From: Siniperca chuatsi
Lineage: Eukaryota; Chordata; Actinopteri; Centrarchiformes; Sinipercidae
NCBI RefSeq assembly: GCF_020085105.1
Contig: NC_058044.1
Span: 23,743,206 to 23,807,205, forward strand
DNA: 64,000 bases
Reading direction: 5' to 3'
In this document: positions 48,941-60,847 of the stretch, piece after piece
Numbering within the stretch: the first letter of the stretch is position 1
How the letters are laid out: each line of letters starts with the position of its first letter
The notes under the pieces: generated by a model
Told to the model about the DNA's origin: nothing
What the model saw: the letters and a program-made list of their open reading frames with translations, nothing else
Database searches by the model: none
Made by a program: the position numbers and the translations under genes

Positions 48941-50067
48941 TTGAACATCTACCTATGGCCATAATAACCACCATACTAATTTCTGGATCAGTGGGCCTGC
49001 ACACCAAAACACAAGGGTGTTCTTTTAACCCAAACCTAATGTTCACCTAAACCTGTCCTTACCCTGACATTAAACCAAGTCTTCACCCTAAAATTTAATG
49101 ATTTACGTTATGGGGACTTGCGCTTTGTCCCCAAAATGAAGGCAAGTCCCTACACTGTGGCTGTGTAAACAGATGTATGTCCCCACAACATGAGTAATAC
49201 ATACACCGCCTCTACTTCCTTATCAAAACGTGACATCCAATGAGACTACTGAGTCACAAACAGGTAGGGTGTCATGGGACGGGACTATCTCCTGGGACAC
49301 TAGAATTGTTTAATTAAGCCTTAATGAAACTGTTTAGCAGCTGCAGCAAATTTTTAGAACTCCATCATACTGCAACAACTGGCTCTTTGAACACATATTA
49401 GAAGGTGTGATGTGTATGAGGGGTGAAGCATATCAAAAATCACGCACACCAGCCTCACATGATGTGTCTGGCTTCACACTGATGCAAACATTTACTGTGT
49501 GTACCCGAGAGAGAAAGTTTTCCAGTGAGGCACGGAGGAGTGGAGTAAGTTACCTGTGAGCCAAACAAGAGCTGTAATAAACACATAGTCTGCCGTTGTT
49601 TGAGTGTATTTAACGTATTGTTGTTTTGCTCGCCAAAGTCTTTACAGTGTAGTTAAGTGGTTATTGCGTGGATATGAGAAAGTTGACTATGCAGATTTCA
49701 GAAACCACTGTTTGTGATTGACAGTAATGTCCTGTGAACTACAACTGCAACCATAACTTCTTTGATTGCATGGTGATATATGATATGATCTTTGTCACCT
49801 TATACTGGCAATCCAAATGTCTCCAAGTCATCTTCTCTCTGCTGTTTTCAAACCTGGCTGCTGTCTGACTCCGAACACTCAGCTGACATGAAACGACTGA
49901 CTTCTTGAGGTGGACTGGGATTCTGCAGCGCCTGGTGTTGATCTGGACCTGGTAGCATCTTCTGGTATCAGTGACTCTACTTGAGTAAATGTACTTGGTT
50001 ACTTTCCCCTTCTGACTGAATCAAACGTTAAAAACAACAAAGCTCTCTTAGAGCAATTTTCATACTT

Positions 50068-51048
50068 TTTATTAATCAAATGAAAGTATTTTCCACACAG
50101 TATAGTCAAAATATTTGGATACATTAGGCACACAATTAAATAATTTGAAAAATGATATTGCCATGAAAAAGAAACCATCTAATAACCATTTAATAACCAT
50201 CATAAAACAAGTTAGAAACTGGCACTGAAAGGTTTCACACATTTCATATCACGAATCCCTACTGAGCCATCATATACAGTATGTAGCTAAATGGTTAACT
50301 TTAAGTGACTGATCACATAGCTACTGTATACTTTATCTTTCTACTTGGTCCGTATCTACTAATGAAAGGACACCGATTTATATAACATTAACACTGAAAT
50401 AAAGCTAGTCAAATTTGTTTCAGTAACAGAATCATTTATAGTTTGACCTCAATATGAAGCACTTGACTGGTCCTGTAACTTGTTGAGATGCTGCTTTCTG
50501 GGTGAGAGCTCTTAAAAACAATACCTGCTATCTCAAAAGGAAAGACCTGGTAGAAAAAGGTGCAACAGTACAGACAAGAGAGACCGTGTTATGGAGTGGT
50601 CACCTATTACCTGACAGTTTATGTAAAAGCCAGACAATCATTTAAAGTTAGACCAATAGAAGTGGACCATTAATGTCTCAAAGAGCAGATATTAGCCAGA
50701 TAAAAGCCAGATAGCAGCCACATATGCTCCACCTCTTCATTCATTAGCTAACATTAATTAGCTTTGTACTTTAAGTTTTATATCTGATTCCTGAACTATA
50801 ATTCAAAAGACTGTAAAATGCTACTTTTTCTGTTTAGCATTATAAAGCCCAAATCTTGAGGCCCTCATGGGCTGTCTATCAGGGATACATAAGGGATATA
50901 CCACATGTCTATCCAGACTATTTCATTCAACAGCTTCAGGGCTGGCAGTTTGGAAAACCCCTTTTTTTTTTTACATAAAAAAAAAGCTGTTTACATCTCA
51001 CATTAAAAAATTGGGATCTTGAAGACCTTAACACTGCTGAGTCCCACT
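50068..51048 (-). other. 3' UTR of the zinc-finger gene
   Basis: Follows the stop at 51049 on the minus strand and ends near an AATAAA (plus-strand TTTATT at 50068-50073). No other feature is seen. Confidence 0.5.
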
Positions 51049-53630
51049 CTACTGTAGCTGCTTGCTGTGTGAACGCTGGTGGAATTTGAGCCCCCCACAG
51101 TTTCTGAAAGACTTCCCACACTGTCCGCAGATGTAAGGCTTCTCTCCGGTGTGGATACGGAAGTGCCTGGTTAATGCCCCAGAGTGACGGAAACACTTGG
51201 AGCAGACTGAGCAGGTGTACGGCCTCTCTCCCGTGTGGATGCGAAGGTGTGTCTTGAGGTTCTCCATGCGGTTGAACTCTCGGTTGCACACTGTGCAGCG
51301 GAAGGGGCTGCAGCCCGGCGGGTAAAGCTGCAGTCTGGTCCTCTTGCTTCCTGCTACGGGCTGCCGACAACACTGCTGGAGCTTCTGCTGGCACTGGCTG
51401 TAGTGCCGCCGCAGCAAGCTGGGCAGGTGGAACGTCTGACCACAGGACTTGCAGGCATAGAGGTTGGTGAAGGTGTGGCCGAGGTTGCGGCTGGTCCGTA
51501 CGTGGACTCCATAAACTTGTGGCGGGGCTTCTGGGATGGGAGCTGGTTCTGCCAGCTGGAAGATGTTTGGGAACTCTGAGGAGAGGGATGGAAGATCTGT
51601 TGGTGGTGAGAGGTTGGTGGCCAGGTTGGAAGGATGAGCTGTAGAAAAGACAACAAATCACATGTTAAACTGAAGGTACTTTTAAAACGTTTAAAAACAG
51701 ATGTGGTTGCCAAGTTTGACTATTTTTATCCCACTATTTCAGTTACAGATAATCTTTGTCAAAATGGCAGAAGGGTCAACTTTTTTGTAGGCTTCAGCCA
51801 TAAGAATACACAGCAAATATATTTACATACAGTAAATTTGTATTGAGCCATACTGGCCATCATATTTATTTAAAGCTTTTCAAATTATTTGACAGCATTC
51901 AAAATGTTAAGACAACACGTTTCCAATTGGAAGCCCAGATGCCAAACTTTGGCACTAGCACCTGAATGTGTGAACATGCTGCAGTGCTCCGGTCACATGG
52001 ATAAGATGCAAACTGGCTGATTACATATTGGTTGTAGAACTGATCAATACTACAAAGGCAATCAATAGAAAGGCACTAGGATGAATTAAGTTTGAATGGA
52101 CATTTGATCAAATTCAACATCAGCAGAACATCTTTTATTATTAGATTTAAATATTAAATCAGTTTCTCGGACATGGGGGAAACACTGAGTGCTTAGGATG
52201 TAAAGATACTGGATATTAACATAACGCAGTATCACCAATCTGAATAGATAACCGCTCTTATTCTATTGCTATAAGAGTGGTTGTTTCAGACACTCAATGT
52301 TTTCCTTCTTACCCTCAGCCAGCCCGGTGCAGGACAGAGGAGTGTTTGAGTCTTGGCTCTGAATATCCAGCACTTCTGGTTTCCACTCCTCCAGCATTTT
52401 GGACTGGACCGCTGACATACACTCCGGGCTAAAGTCCTCCACTTTGATCAGGTCTAAACAGCAGACTGAACCATCTCTCTCCTCTTCTGGCTTCTCCTGC
52501 TTTACTGTAACCTGATCTAAAGTGGACTTGTTATCCCCACTGGGAAGCGGTGGAGAGTCGGGGTCTTGAACTGCCAGCTCTCGACATGGCTGGTTAATGC
52601 TTTCTACCCTCATCACACATACACGGGAAATCTCTTCACTAACTTCTGTAAACAAAAAGATCACAGGGTACACTCAGTGAGCAAGGAAACACTAGACATT
52701 TTGCTATTTTATTTACAGGAACATAATAAAATACATATTTTCTTTAAATTGTAAAGAGATGATTTGGGCATGTTTAGGGTCTCCAATGGATGTTTTATAC
52801 CACAGTGGATTTTTGTTACAAATGTAAATTTTGATGAGTAACCTGAGCTCTCAGGGAATGCACAAGCATGAGCAAACAGACGTCTCATCCATTATATTAC
52901 CTTCTATATATTGGAAATAAAGTGCCCTGTGTGTGCACTTCAGCCATCCTGACTGTTAGTAACGCATGAAGTTGCAACTAGCAAGGGTTTGTCGCTACAA
53001 TTTCACACCCATGGGTCTGCAAAATGTGTGAAAACATATGAACGTGCAGTTTTTGTGCAGAGCAAATAAAAAAACCCGCTACATACCTTTAATCAAGGCA
53101 TCACAAGCTACAACATATTCGTTTTTCTCTGGGTCTGAAGCTGCATCGCTGACATGCTGCGTCTTTTCATCCTCTCCTGATCTCTGCTCTTCGTTTCTGC
53201 TCACGTGTTTCTGCTGGGGGTCAGGAGGCTGCTCTGCACGGCTGTGACCTGCAGGAGGAGTGTCACCTCTGACCCCCGTGCAACAGTGCACATTGTCTAC
53301 TTTGGGATTTGGGCTTTTTTGATTGTATTTAGGGTGAGGCGGTCGATCTGCATGGCTGGCGGCGTTCAGGAGTTGCTTTTTATGAGGAGGGGAGCTGCCA
53401 CCTCTGTCCTCCCTGCGCGCACAGTCCAGCATGGCTTCAGCTCTCTGCAGTCTTTGTTTGAGGGACTCGTTCTCTCGTCGCATCTTTCCATACACGTCTC
53501 CTGTTGCCGGACCCACAAGCTTCGTCACCTCTCGAACTGCGATCTCCACTGCCACTTCAAATGCTCCGTGTATCGCTGCAATAAGTTCCTCTTGCAGAGA
53601 CAGCGCAGCCTCAGCGGGCTGCGGCTTCAT
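51049..53630 (-). CDS. C2H2 zinc-finger protein, unnamed
   Basis: Putative DNA-binding transcription factor. Three exons on the minus strand: 53630-53087, 52645-52313, 51638-51049; 488 codons plus stop. Residues about 1-75 form an amphipathic helical region (LQEELIAAIHGAFEVAVEIA, then RRENESLKQRLQRAEAML), the N-terminal type common to many fish zinc-finger proteins. The middle is disordered and acidic, with sumoylation-like VKQE and IKVE motifs. The C-terminus has four fingers: a first one of C2HC form (CKSC...HYSQC, about residues 354-375), then three classical C2H2 fingers at about 409-484 joined by TGERPY and TGEKPY linkers. I do not recognise the orthologue; human 10q24 has no such gene in this interval. 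All finger ligands are intact, so it looks functional. Confidence 0.85.
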
Positions 53631-53939
53631 GGTGCATTCAAAGGCACTTTAGCTCTGTGCAATTATTTCTCAGATATGGATGCCTTGTGGCGATGCAGCC
53701 TGTTTCTAAGCAAAGCGAGAAGTTTCACTTCCGCCGACAGCTTCTGACACCTACTGGTGTAGAAGCTGAACTGCACCAGTTAAAAAAAATAATTAAAAAA
53801 AAAATTAAACAAACAAAGTGCAAATAAGACAGTAAGATTTATTATGTTATAACAAAAACGTCCGAAAGCTCAAAAATGACACGTTTAACAGAAGGCATAC
53901 TAGCTTTAACAAGTGCAGGCCCTGAAAGATGCCTATCCA

Positions 53940-54294
53940 TCAGTCACGGGTTTTATAATCATCCAAGTGGGCAAGTATCCAACCAGAAGGTCCGAGGACG
54001 GTCAGAGTCATCACAGCCAGCACGGTCGCAGATTCCTGCAAGACAGAGCGCAGTTTTCCTTCAGTTACCAAAGTATTCAGAAATGAGCTGTCACAAACAC
54101 TTTGAGAGAGTTAGTATTGTCCGGCTGCTGGGTGAAAAGGTCAAAGAAAACTTAACAGGACTCATTTGTAAACTTACCGCTGGGCCAATGTTATGTTTAG
54201 GTGGTTTGCCGTGGATATAACTTGCCCGTTGCTGAATCATTACACCTGCCCTGGGAGCAAGAGCCCGCAGCAGTCCAGCAAAAAGCCCACACAT
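53940..54294 (-). CDS. cox8: Cytochrome c oxidase subunit 8
   Basis: Nuclear-encoded single-helix subunit of mitochondrial complex IV. Two exons on the minus strand, 54294-54178 and 54035-53940, give 70 residues, the normal length. Residues 1-24 (MCGLFAGLLRALAPRAGVM) form an Arg-containing presequence, and QQRASYIHGKPP marks the cleavage area. The mature chain has HNIGPAESATVLAVMTLTVL, then GPSGWILAHLDDYK, the family signature. An in-frame ATG lies ten codons upstream (MSVFLSKPN), but the chosen start matches known subunit 8 presequences. The gene is compact and lies about 310 bp upstream of the zinc-finger start codon, head to tail. Whether it is the 8a or 8b isoform cannot be decided here. 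Confidence 0.9.
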
Positions 54295-54617
54295 GTTTGG
54301 CTTTGAAAGAAAGACGCTCATGCCGGCTCCTGAGACAGCCCTTAAAAGAAGCTGTCCCAGGACACACCTGCCATTTGGACTGATTTTAATTAGGCTGCCT
54401 TCAGGTGCTATAGGAAAAACCAAGAAAGCTGTCCGCGTCTGAAGCTCTGTGTGACAGTTCTTCTCACCAGCATTTACTTACTTATATGTTATACTTTCTT
54501 GTTGATGTCATACAATACTTTAGTCCATAAAATGTAAAAAACAAAAGATTGTCTCAGTTCTTTTTGTTGTTTTGTAGTTTTATGAATTCTACACCACTCC
54601 CACTTGAGTGAAGCAAC

Positions 54618-54828
54618 GATGGTCCGGTGCGCTGCGCTACCGAGCGACGTCTGACGCGACACCACCACTTTCTCTGGATAAAGACTACATCGAGGGATTA
54701 TGTGGAAGTGTTAGGTGTGGCTAGGTGTGCTTCACTCAACCGCCGCACTAGACGCGACAGAGCCACAGATGTTAGGTGTAGGGTCAGACGTTGCTGTGCA
54801 GCGCACCTGACCACCCTCACACTTTCAG
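54618..54828. repeat. CpG-rich imperfect inverted repeat (MITE-like)
   Basis: The left arm GGTCCGGTGCGCTGC pairs with the right arm GCAGCGCACCTGACC. An inner pair, GCGACGTCTGAC and GTCAGACGTTGC, keeps the same order. The two arms flank about 120 bp that includes GTTAGGTGTGG and GTTAGGTGTAGGG. It lies about 320 bp upstream of the cox8 start codon. The family is not identified. Confidence 0.5.
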
Positions 54829-54829
54829 C

Positions 54830-56300
54830 GTCACAGAGGTCAGCCAATAATATCCACAGTTGCATTGTGTTGTTATAGTGCATCAGTAAAGCTCCTCTCC
54901 GCAGTGCCATGGCCTGTCCTGTGGCACAGTCCTTGCTTTCAAGAGTGTGGAGAGATCTCCAAGTAGGTTTTATTTATTTTTTTAAAAAGTACTCTCTAAA
55001 CTCTTTTCAAAGCTATTTATTTTTGAAAAATTAAATCATAATACATAAATACAAATATATCAGACACTGACTATATAATTCCATATTTAATTCACATTTT
55101 AATTCATAATTTGCCGTAAATATGCCTGGAAACTACATTCAGCCTGCAGTCTGAATACCTCAAAAACTGAACACATGGTTCCTCACAGATGGCAGGAAAA
55201 TGGCGTCACTTGGTGGCCAATCCTTATACAGAAACATCCATTCATAACTGATTGAATCTATTTATCATTCATGTACAGTATTTACACCAACAGCCCAGAG
55301 AGGATAGGCTACTTTAGTTATTAGAACTCTATAAAAGCTGTCAATATAAGATGTGATGCAATACAGGCAACAGGCGCTGAATAGCGGCAAGTAGTTCAAC
55401 TTGATTAACACTGAGCCTAATGGTTAAATGGCACACTCTTAGGAGAGCAATGCCTAGTCTGCTTGAATAAGGCCACTCCATTAATCTCATTTATAGCTAC
55501 TTACAGTGTTGGGAGATACAGACATAAAGATAGACTGTCACAGTTAATTGAACATTACAAGTGTCCAGTTGAAGAGTTTGACTTGTGGATGAAGCTGACT
55601 GAAAGCATGAGGGAAAAGCTGCTCTGTACACAAAGCACCAAACGGTCAGTAAAACATACACCGAAGAGGATGGTTTAATAGGCCTCAGCTCATTCTGACC
55701 TGTGAATTATTTTTCAGCAGACCTCAGGATGCCTCGGAAGTTATAGTGGGGGGCTGTTAGTAGTAGTTACAGCACAGACTTAACAGACAACAACAGCACA
55801 GGCATCAAATTCGTGTACTTGCCAACTGCAGGTTGGTGCTGTGTATGTTTTGCTTGTGTATATTCAAATTTGTTAATTAATCAATCAACCACTGATACAG
55901 TGTCAGGTACACAGCATACTGCAGCAAAACAAACTCAGTAAGACTTAGCCTAATTACCAGTGTTGGAAAATAATTAAGTATATTTACTCAAGTAATATGC
56001 TTCAGTGCAGTTCTGAGGTACTTGGTGTCATTTTATAACCAACTAGAGTTAGCAGTTAGAGATAGTAGTTACTGGTTACTTTGCAGATTCGAATTTTCCA
56101 TACTCAACACTACATGGGCATTCTGTCTACTTTCTCTACATCTGTGTGTGTGTGTGTGTGTGTGTGTAGTGTCCCAGTTTCTCTGAGGCGCCCCAGAGTT
56201 TGAGTACTGTTTTAAATAGCAGGCTTCTAGCTGGCTTCTCTTTTGTTTGTTTTTCTCTTTCTTTTCAAACTAGCTCTTGCTTTGAGGTAAGCACCTTGGC
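54830..56300. other. Intergenic between divergent cox8 and avpi1
   Basis: No gene seen. It contains an ACTCAAGTA-type repeat fragment at about 55957-56075 and a GT tract at 56144-56168. The open frame at 55463-55678 has no recognisable motif. Confidence 0.5.
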
Positions 56301-56302
56301 AC

Positions 56303-56310
56303 TGACGTCA
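56303..56310 (+). promoter_or_regulatory. Consensus cAMP response element upstream of avpi1
   Basis: Perfect palindromic TGACGTCA about 1.4 kb upstream of the avpi1 ATG. It is about 150 bp upstream of a plausible noncoding first exon whose donor lies near 56475 (ACAGAGGGTAAGG). A polypyrimidine tract and acceptor at about 57609-57634 would splice that leader to the coding exon. AVPI1 is known as a vasopressin-induced gene, and V2 receptor signalling acts through cAMP. The functional link is inference. Confidence 0.45.
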
Positions 56311-57061
56311 TTCACGGATTACTCTTTGATTATTCCTTTACGTTCCCCAGCAGCAAGTGGGTCGGCTCGGCATTAGCGGGTGTGAAGGTTGTAGTCTGGA
56401 TGCTGGTTAGATAATCTGGTTGTCGTCTGCCTGTGGTGTATGGTTAGAGTTTGTCTCATTCAAACTACAGAGGGTAAGGTAAGCACTCTCATCATACTAC
56501 ATTCTACCTGTGTTTAAAATCATTTTGAGGTTTTTACCTATATTGTAAGGTAAACTTGTTTTTCTTGCTATAGTAGACAGCTGTGAACAATAGGATACTT
56601 TTTATGGAATTGATTTAATTAATGGAGATGTTAATGGGAAATTGAGTTGGTGCTATTGGCTATTTCACTATGTAATAAAAGCTGTAAAATACTAGCATAA
56701 ACATATGAAGCATAAGGTTGACTTAGCCTAACAATTTAAACATTATTATATAGCTAGCCTGTCACTTATATGTATAGGAATAGGCTACTATGGCAAATTG
56801 AGATGTATACAGCATCACAGAGCAACAATCTGGTTTCTACTCACCCCTTTTCCTTACATATCAATACTGTCTAGTTAAATACCCATATCTCCAAAATGTA
56901 AGTTTCTCAAGAAATAGCTCCATTAACCACTCACAACATGGCTTCTGAAGGGGTAGGGGTTCTCAGAAGGGTACATGGGGTAGAATTTATTGATGGAGGA
57001 GGCTGAAACACTTCAACTGAATTAATAAAAATGAGCATCATCAGGTTTGGAAGTGCCAGAT

Positions 57062-57403
57062 TGTCATGACACCAGCATCAGTGAAGAAGCTGAAACGACA
57101 AGTCGATTGAACATTTTTCATATCATCATTCAAGTCACCTTTAAAGCAGAAATGCCAAAAATCTATTGGTTTCAGTTTCTCAAGTGTGAATATTTTCTGG
57201 TTGTCTTTGTCTGCCGTGATATTAGATTACATTTCTTTGGGTTTTGGACTCTTGGTTCGACAAGACAAGCAAACTGATTGTGTCACCTTGGGATTTGGAC
57301 AATGGTGGTGGACATTTTTCACTGACATTTTATGGCCCAAAAGATTAATTGAGAAAATAGCTGACAGCTTAATCTATAATGAAAATGATCCTTAACTGCA
57401 GCC
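57062..57403 (-). mobile_element. hAT-type teleost MITE, copy 2 (avpi1 5' intron)
   Basis: Shares GGTTTTGGACTCTTGGTT, TCACCTTGGGATTTGGAC, CATTTTTCACTGACATTTTA and the GATTAATTGAGAAAATA block with copy 1, in the same orientation, ending in CTGCAGCC. Confidence 0.6.
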
Positions 57404-57709
57404 GTACATCAGTGTGTTTGTGCATGTGTGTTACCTCTCCCTACACACTTAAGACCCATGAATAATGAGATAAGACTTCAACAGACAGGAAAGGGTGGCA
57501 GAGGTACTTCGTTTTTTTTTTTTGGCTGCAGCCATGGAAATGTGTTTGCTGGCTGGAGGCTTGAGCTTTTCTTGTGGCTGGGATCTCTTTAGGTTGACCT
57601 ATCTTGTCTCTTTCCTTTCTCCCCCTTTTTTTAGCTTACCTTACCTTCCCCCCTTGATATTGTCCTCCTGTCCTTATATCACCACCTGGAAGCCATCCAC
57701 CCTTGCAAC

Positions 57710-59842
57710 ATGGCAGAGGCCCCAGCATCCGCCTCCTCTGAGGAAAGTCTGCCAGTGCAGTGGAAACTTTCCAATCGATGCAACAGGAAGTCAGGATGCT
57801 CCAACATCTTTACAGGGGTCAACCTGCAGCAGCTGCACAGGCTGTTCAGAACAGCAGGAGACAGAGACGCTGAACATCGGGCAAAACTGGTGTGGCGAGG
57901 GATGGATGCAGACATCGAGGGAGCAGAGAAGGCGAAGGAGGAAGAAGGGGAGGAGAGAGAGGACGAGGCAGGGCTGGCCCAGGCCTTGGTGGGGCTCCGA
58001 GTCCGAGCAAGGAACAAAGCGGGTATCAGAGCGGAGGGACACCGAGACCACAAGTGGCTCAGAGCATCAGGATATCTCAGGTAAGTGACGGTGTCAAATG
58101 GCAGGAGGCCACCAAAAAGTAAAGATGTGAAAAGTGATATGTAGATGCGGAGTTAAAAGGAAAAGGAGTGAAACATTCTCTTAATCCCTCAGAGTGGTCC
58201 TCTGTTCCTTATTTACCAATATTCTGTCTACTGTCATCTTATGTTTGCATAAACAATCAGTTCAACTTGTAAATGTCCAAGGTCCTGTCTAACTTAAGTC
58301 CAGACTCCCTCTGTGTCTTGAAATGAAGTGTATAAATTGTCATGTGCCTAACAAACACAGCATGACCTCACAAGACTGTCCTCTCTCTGCATACCACTAC
58401 ACACACACACACACACACACACAAACAATCATGCTTTGCTTTCGACATTCCTCACTGAGACGAAATTAGATTTGTTGCAGGAGTGAATGAAGTGCCACAG
58501 AAGGGTAAAATGGTGGTGTGCGTCCACATGGTGGTGCAGTACTAACAAAATGGTGTACTGCAACAATTTTTTGGCCAAGCTAGCACCACTATGGTCCAGT
58601 CTGAACAACTATTGGATGGATTGCCATGAATACCTGCAAAACTAATGAGATTCCCATCAGCCTCAGTTGTACTTTGTGTTTAGTGCTGATAAGCAAATGT
58701 TAGCATGCTTGCACTCTAAACTAAGATGGTGAACATGGTAAACATTATACCTGCTCAACAGCATTTTAACATTGTGAGAATGTTAGCATGCTGACTCTAT
58801 TTGAATATACAGTTTTGTCTAACGTGTTAAAGTGTGTAAAGTAATACTGATAGGCATGCTACACACATCTTTATTTCAGTTGCATTCAATTCTGCAATCC
58901 TAGAGTAACAGTATACCATTTACATGTTAATGTAAGATCATGGCTACATTATGCACAGATAATAATCAGAGGCTGTGCAAATACATATACAATTCTTCTG
59001 GACAGATCATCAGTGATTTCAAAGTTTCATTCTTGACCGTGGAAACTGCATTTGACAGAATAATCTCACCTCCAGGTCTATTTAGTAGCAGCTGTGGAGC
59101 TTACAGTCATACTGAAGGATCTTTATTGGTGATCTTGGAATTATTGGGTGTTTCAGGTCTTTGAACATCATTCCCCCACCTCCAGGCAACCAAGCAGAGT
59201 TTGACCAGACCTCAGCTTGTGTCCAGCTGGCAAGCTAGCTACTTCCTCCTCACGGCTCTTGTGCCGCTTTTGAGCCACAGCCATCTTGAGGCTTTCTCCA
59301 CCACTTTTGTTGGAGTCACAGATGGCTCTTTCGCTTCCTGTCTGCCTCAATGACTAATGTGCTGTATGCTCTGGCCAGAGATTTGGCAGAAAAACTTGTA
59401 CAATTGACTTCAACCCGCAGACAACTGGCTCTCCAACAACCATGCCTACATTAGGGGAATTATAAGTAACCTCAAGATAACAATTAGTATTGTACTTGTC
59501 TGATGTTCATTAGGTCAAAGGTTTATAATTAACATTAACAAGTCAACAAAGTATTGTTAGGTAGTCCAATGTGCTCATAGTATAATATGCACAGTAAGCT
59601 TGTAATAGTTCAGCTAAACCAGAGTTACATCTCTGTCTTCCAGGATTGAGGAGCCATTATCCAGTTACACTGAGGATGAGGAGGCCAACATATTGCCCAA
59701 TCCGGGAGAATTTCTGGCAGCGACTGTGGAAGACATCCCAGAGAACCAAAATCCCTTCAAACCCTCCTCGTGGAGGTTGGATGTGGCAAGACAGGAGTGT
59801 GCCAGACATTCTGAACGCTACCTTCACCGCATCCTCCACTAA
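57710..59842 (+). CDS. avpi1: Arginine vasopressin-induced protein 1
   Basis: Small protein linked in mammals to vasopressin response and MAPK signalling; biochemical role poorly known. Two coding exons, 57710-58080 and 59644-59842, joined through a split AGG codon, give 189 residues. The conserved core is at residues about 27-65 (SGCSNIFTGVNLQQLHRLF, then RTAGDRDAEHRAKLVW), matching [21 protein letters not shown] in the human protein. Next comes an acidic E/K-rich insert and ALVGLRVRARNK. The end is SSWRLDVARQECARHSERYL, then HRILH, like the human YLHQIRH tail. The start has a good context (AACATGG). The fish protein is longer than human (147 residues), mainly from the acidic insert. Confidence 0.88.
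58560..58805 (+). repeat. Teleost TTAGCATG dispersed repeat, copy 3 (avpi1 intron)
   Basis: Contains CTATTGGATGGATTGCCATG, AAACATTATACCTGCT and GAATGTTAGCATGCTGAC, matching the other two copies in the same orientation. It sits in the single avpi1 coding intron. Confidence 0.7.
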
Positions 59843-60298
59843 AAACGGACTGGAGTTTGGAACAACACACAGTGGTGGAAGATGCAATGAAGCTGAAGTC
59901 ATGAAATACAGGACTTTGGTAAACCTGCTTGGGGATTAGTCCAACTATTACTATTACTCCAACCATAGGAAATTTAAATGTATATCTGTTCCATCTGCTC
60001 CATGTTGGAGAGACTTTTGCAGGAGACAGAGACAGAAACAGGCTGTTGTGTAAGGCCTGAAATTACATTTCTGATGTACGAGTACAGTGTATTTTTGAAG
60101 GAGCACCAGGTTAGGAGTCCAAGTTAGCTGGACAGTTGGTGTTGCACTTGCCAGAGAACTCATGATATATTATCATGGTAAATGGGGGAGGATATTGTAA
60201 CACAGCATTAAATGTTCATTTTCAAGAGCACTTTAAGAGCATTTCTATCCTAAGATGTTTTGAAATGTCCAAATGAAGATGCCACCAATCACATTCTT

Positions 60299-60847
60299 TT
60301 AAAACCTGCATTAACTGATTTTTTTGGCCACTTGGCAGCAGAAACAAGCAGTAAACACAAAACTGACATATTATCAACTTTTAAGTTATGGCGAACTTGT
60401 TAGCAAACAGTTGCCTATTTACACATCCAGCAGTTACACAGCAACATTATCATTCATTTGGAACCGTGTTTCTGGCCATCTGGCAAATGTATGTCCAATA
60501 TGGACTTTCCTTTTAGCCAGGGAAATATCTGGCTCTTTAGCTGCTAAATGTCCCCATGTTCTACTCGGTGAGCTACTTGGTAACTTCGTCTGTCTGCTGT
60601 TTGGTGCTGAGCAGGTAGTGTACAGTGGGTTTCTTAGAGCTTTTTTGCAGAAAACAGCTGCCTGCTGCAGCTGGAAATGTTGCTGAGAGCGGTTGTACTG
60701 AACCAAAACAGTAAAGTTGGCCATTAAACCAAAACAATGAACTGAAAGACGCTGAAACGCTCTGTAGGGCTGAACTACAGTCAAGTGATAATTTTCTGTT
60801 CTTTTGATCCATTGTTAATGTAAAAATATTGATTATGGCAGCTTTAA
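60299..60847 (+). mobile_element. TTAA-flanked MITE (family A, copy 3)
   Basis: Same orientation and blocks as copies 1 and 2 (TTTTTTTGGCCACTTGG, ACACATCCAGCAGTTACACA, TTTGGTGCTGAGCAGGTAGT). The right end ATTGATTATGGCAGCTTTAA is inverted relative to the left end of copy 1. Its right TTAA is also the left TTAA of the next element. Confidence 0.7.

Larger units (their letters stand above)
47420..50065. other. Intergenic, zfyve27 to zinc-finger gene, repeat-filled
   Basis: No gene recognised; MARVELD1, which sits next to ZFYVE27 in human, is not seen. The stretch contains a LINE 3' end, a tRNA-like SINE piece, a teleost repeat near 49.02-49.20 kb (blocks GGGGACTTGCGCTTTGTCCC and GTATGTCCCCACAACATGAG), and an ACTCAAGTA-type fragment near 49.97 kb. 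The remainder shows nothing nameable. Confidence 0.5.

Noticed and set aside
51235-51579. Plus-strand 114-residue frame opposite the zinc fingers
   Set aside because: Antisense shadow of the finger-coding exon; no independent motif.
54091-54423. 110-residue frame as the full cox8 protein
   Set aside because: The upstream extension has no match to the family. The 70-residue spliced model with ATG at 54294 fits subunit 8 length and sequence.
57495-58088. 197-residue frame starting MAEVLRFFFLAAAMEMCLL
   Set aside because: It overlaps avpi1 exon 1 in another frame. The frame from 57710 matches avpi1 and joins in phase to 59644.
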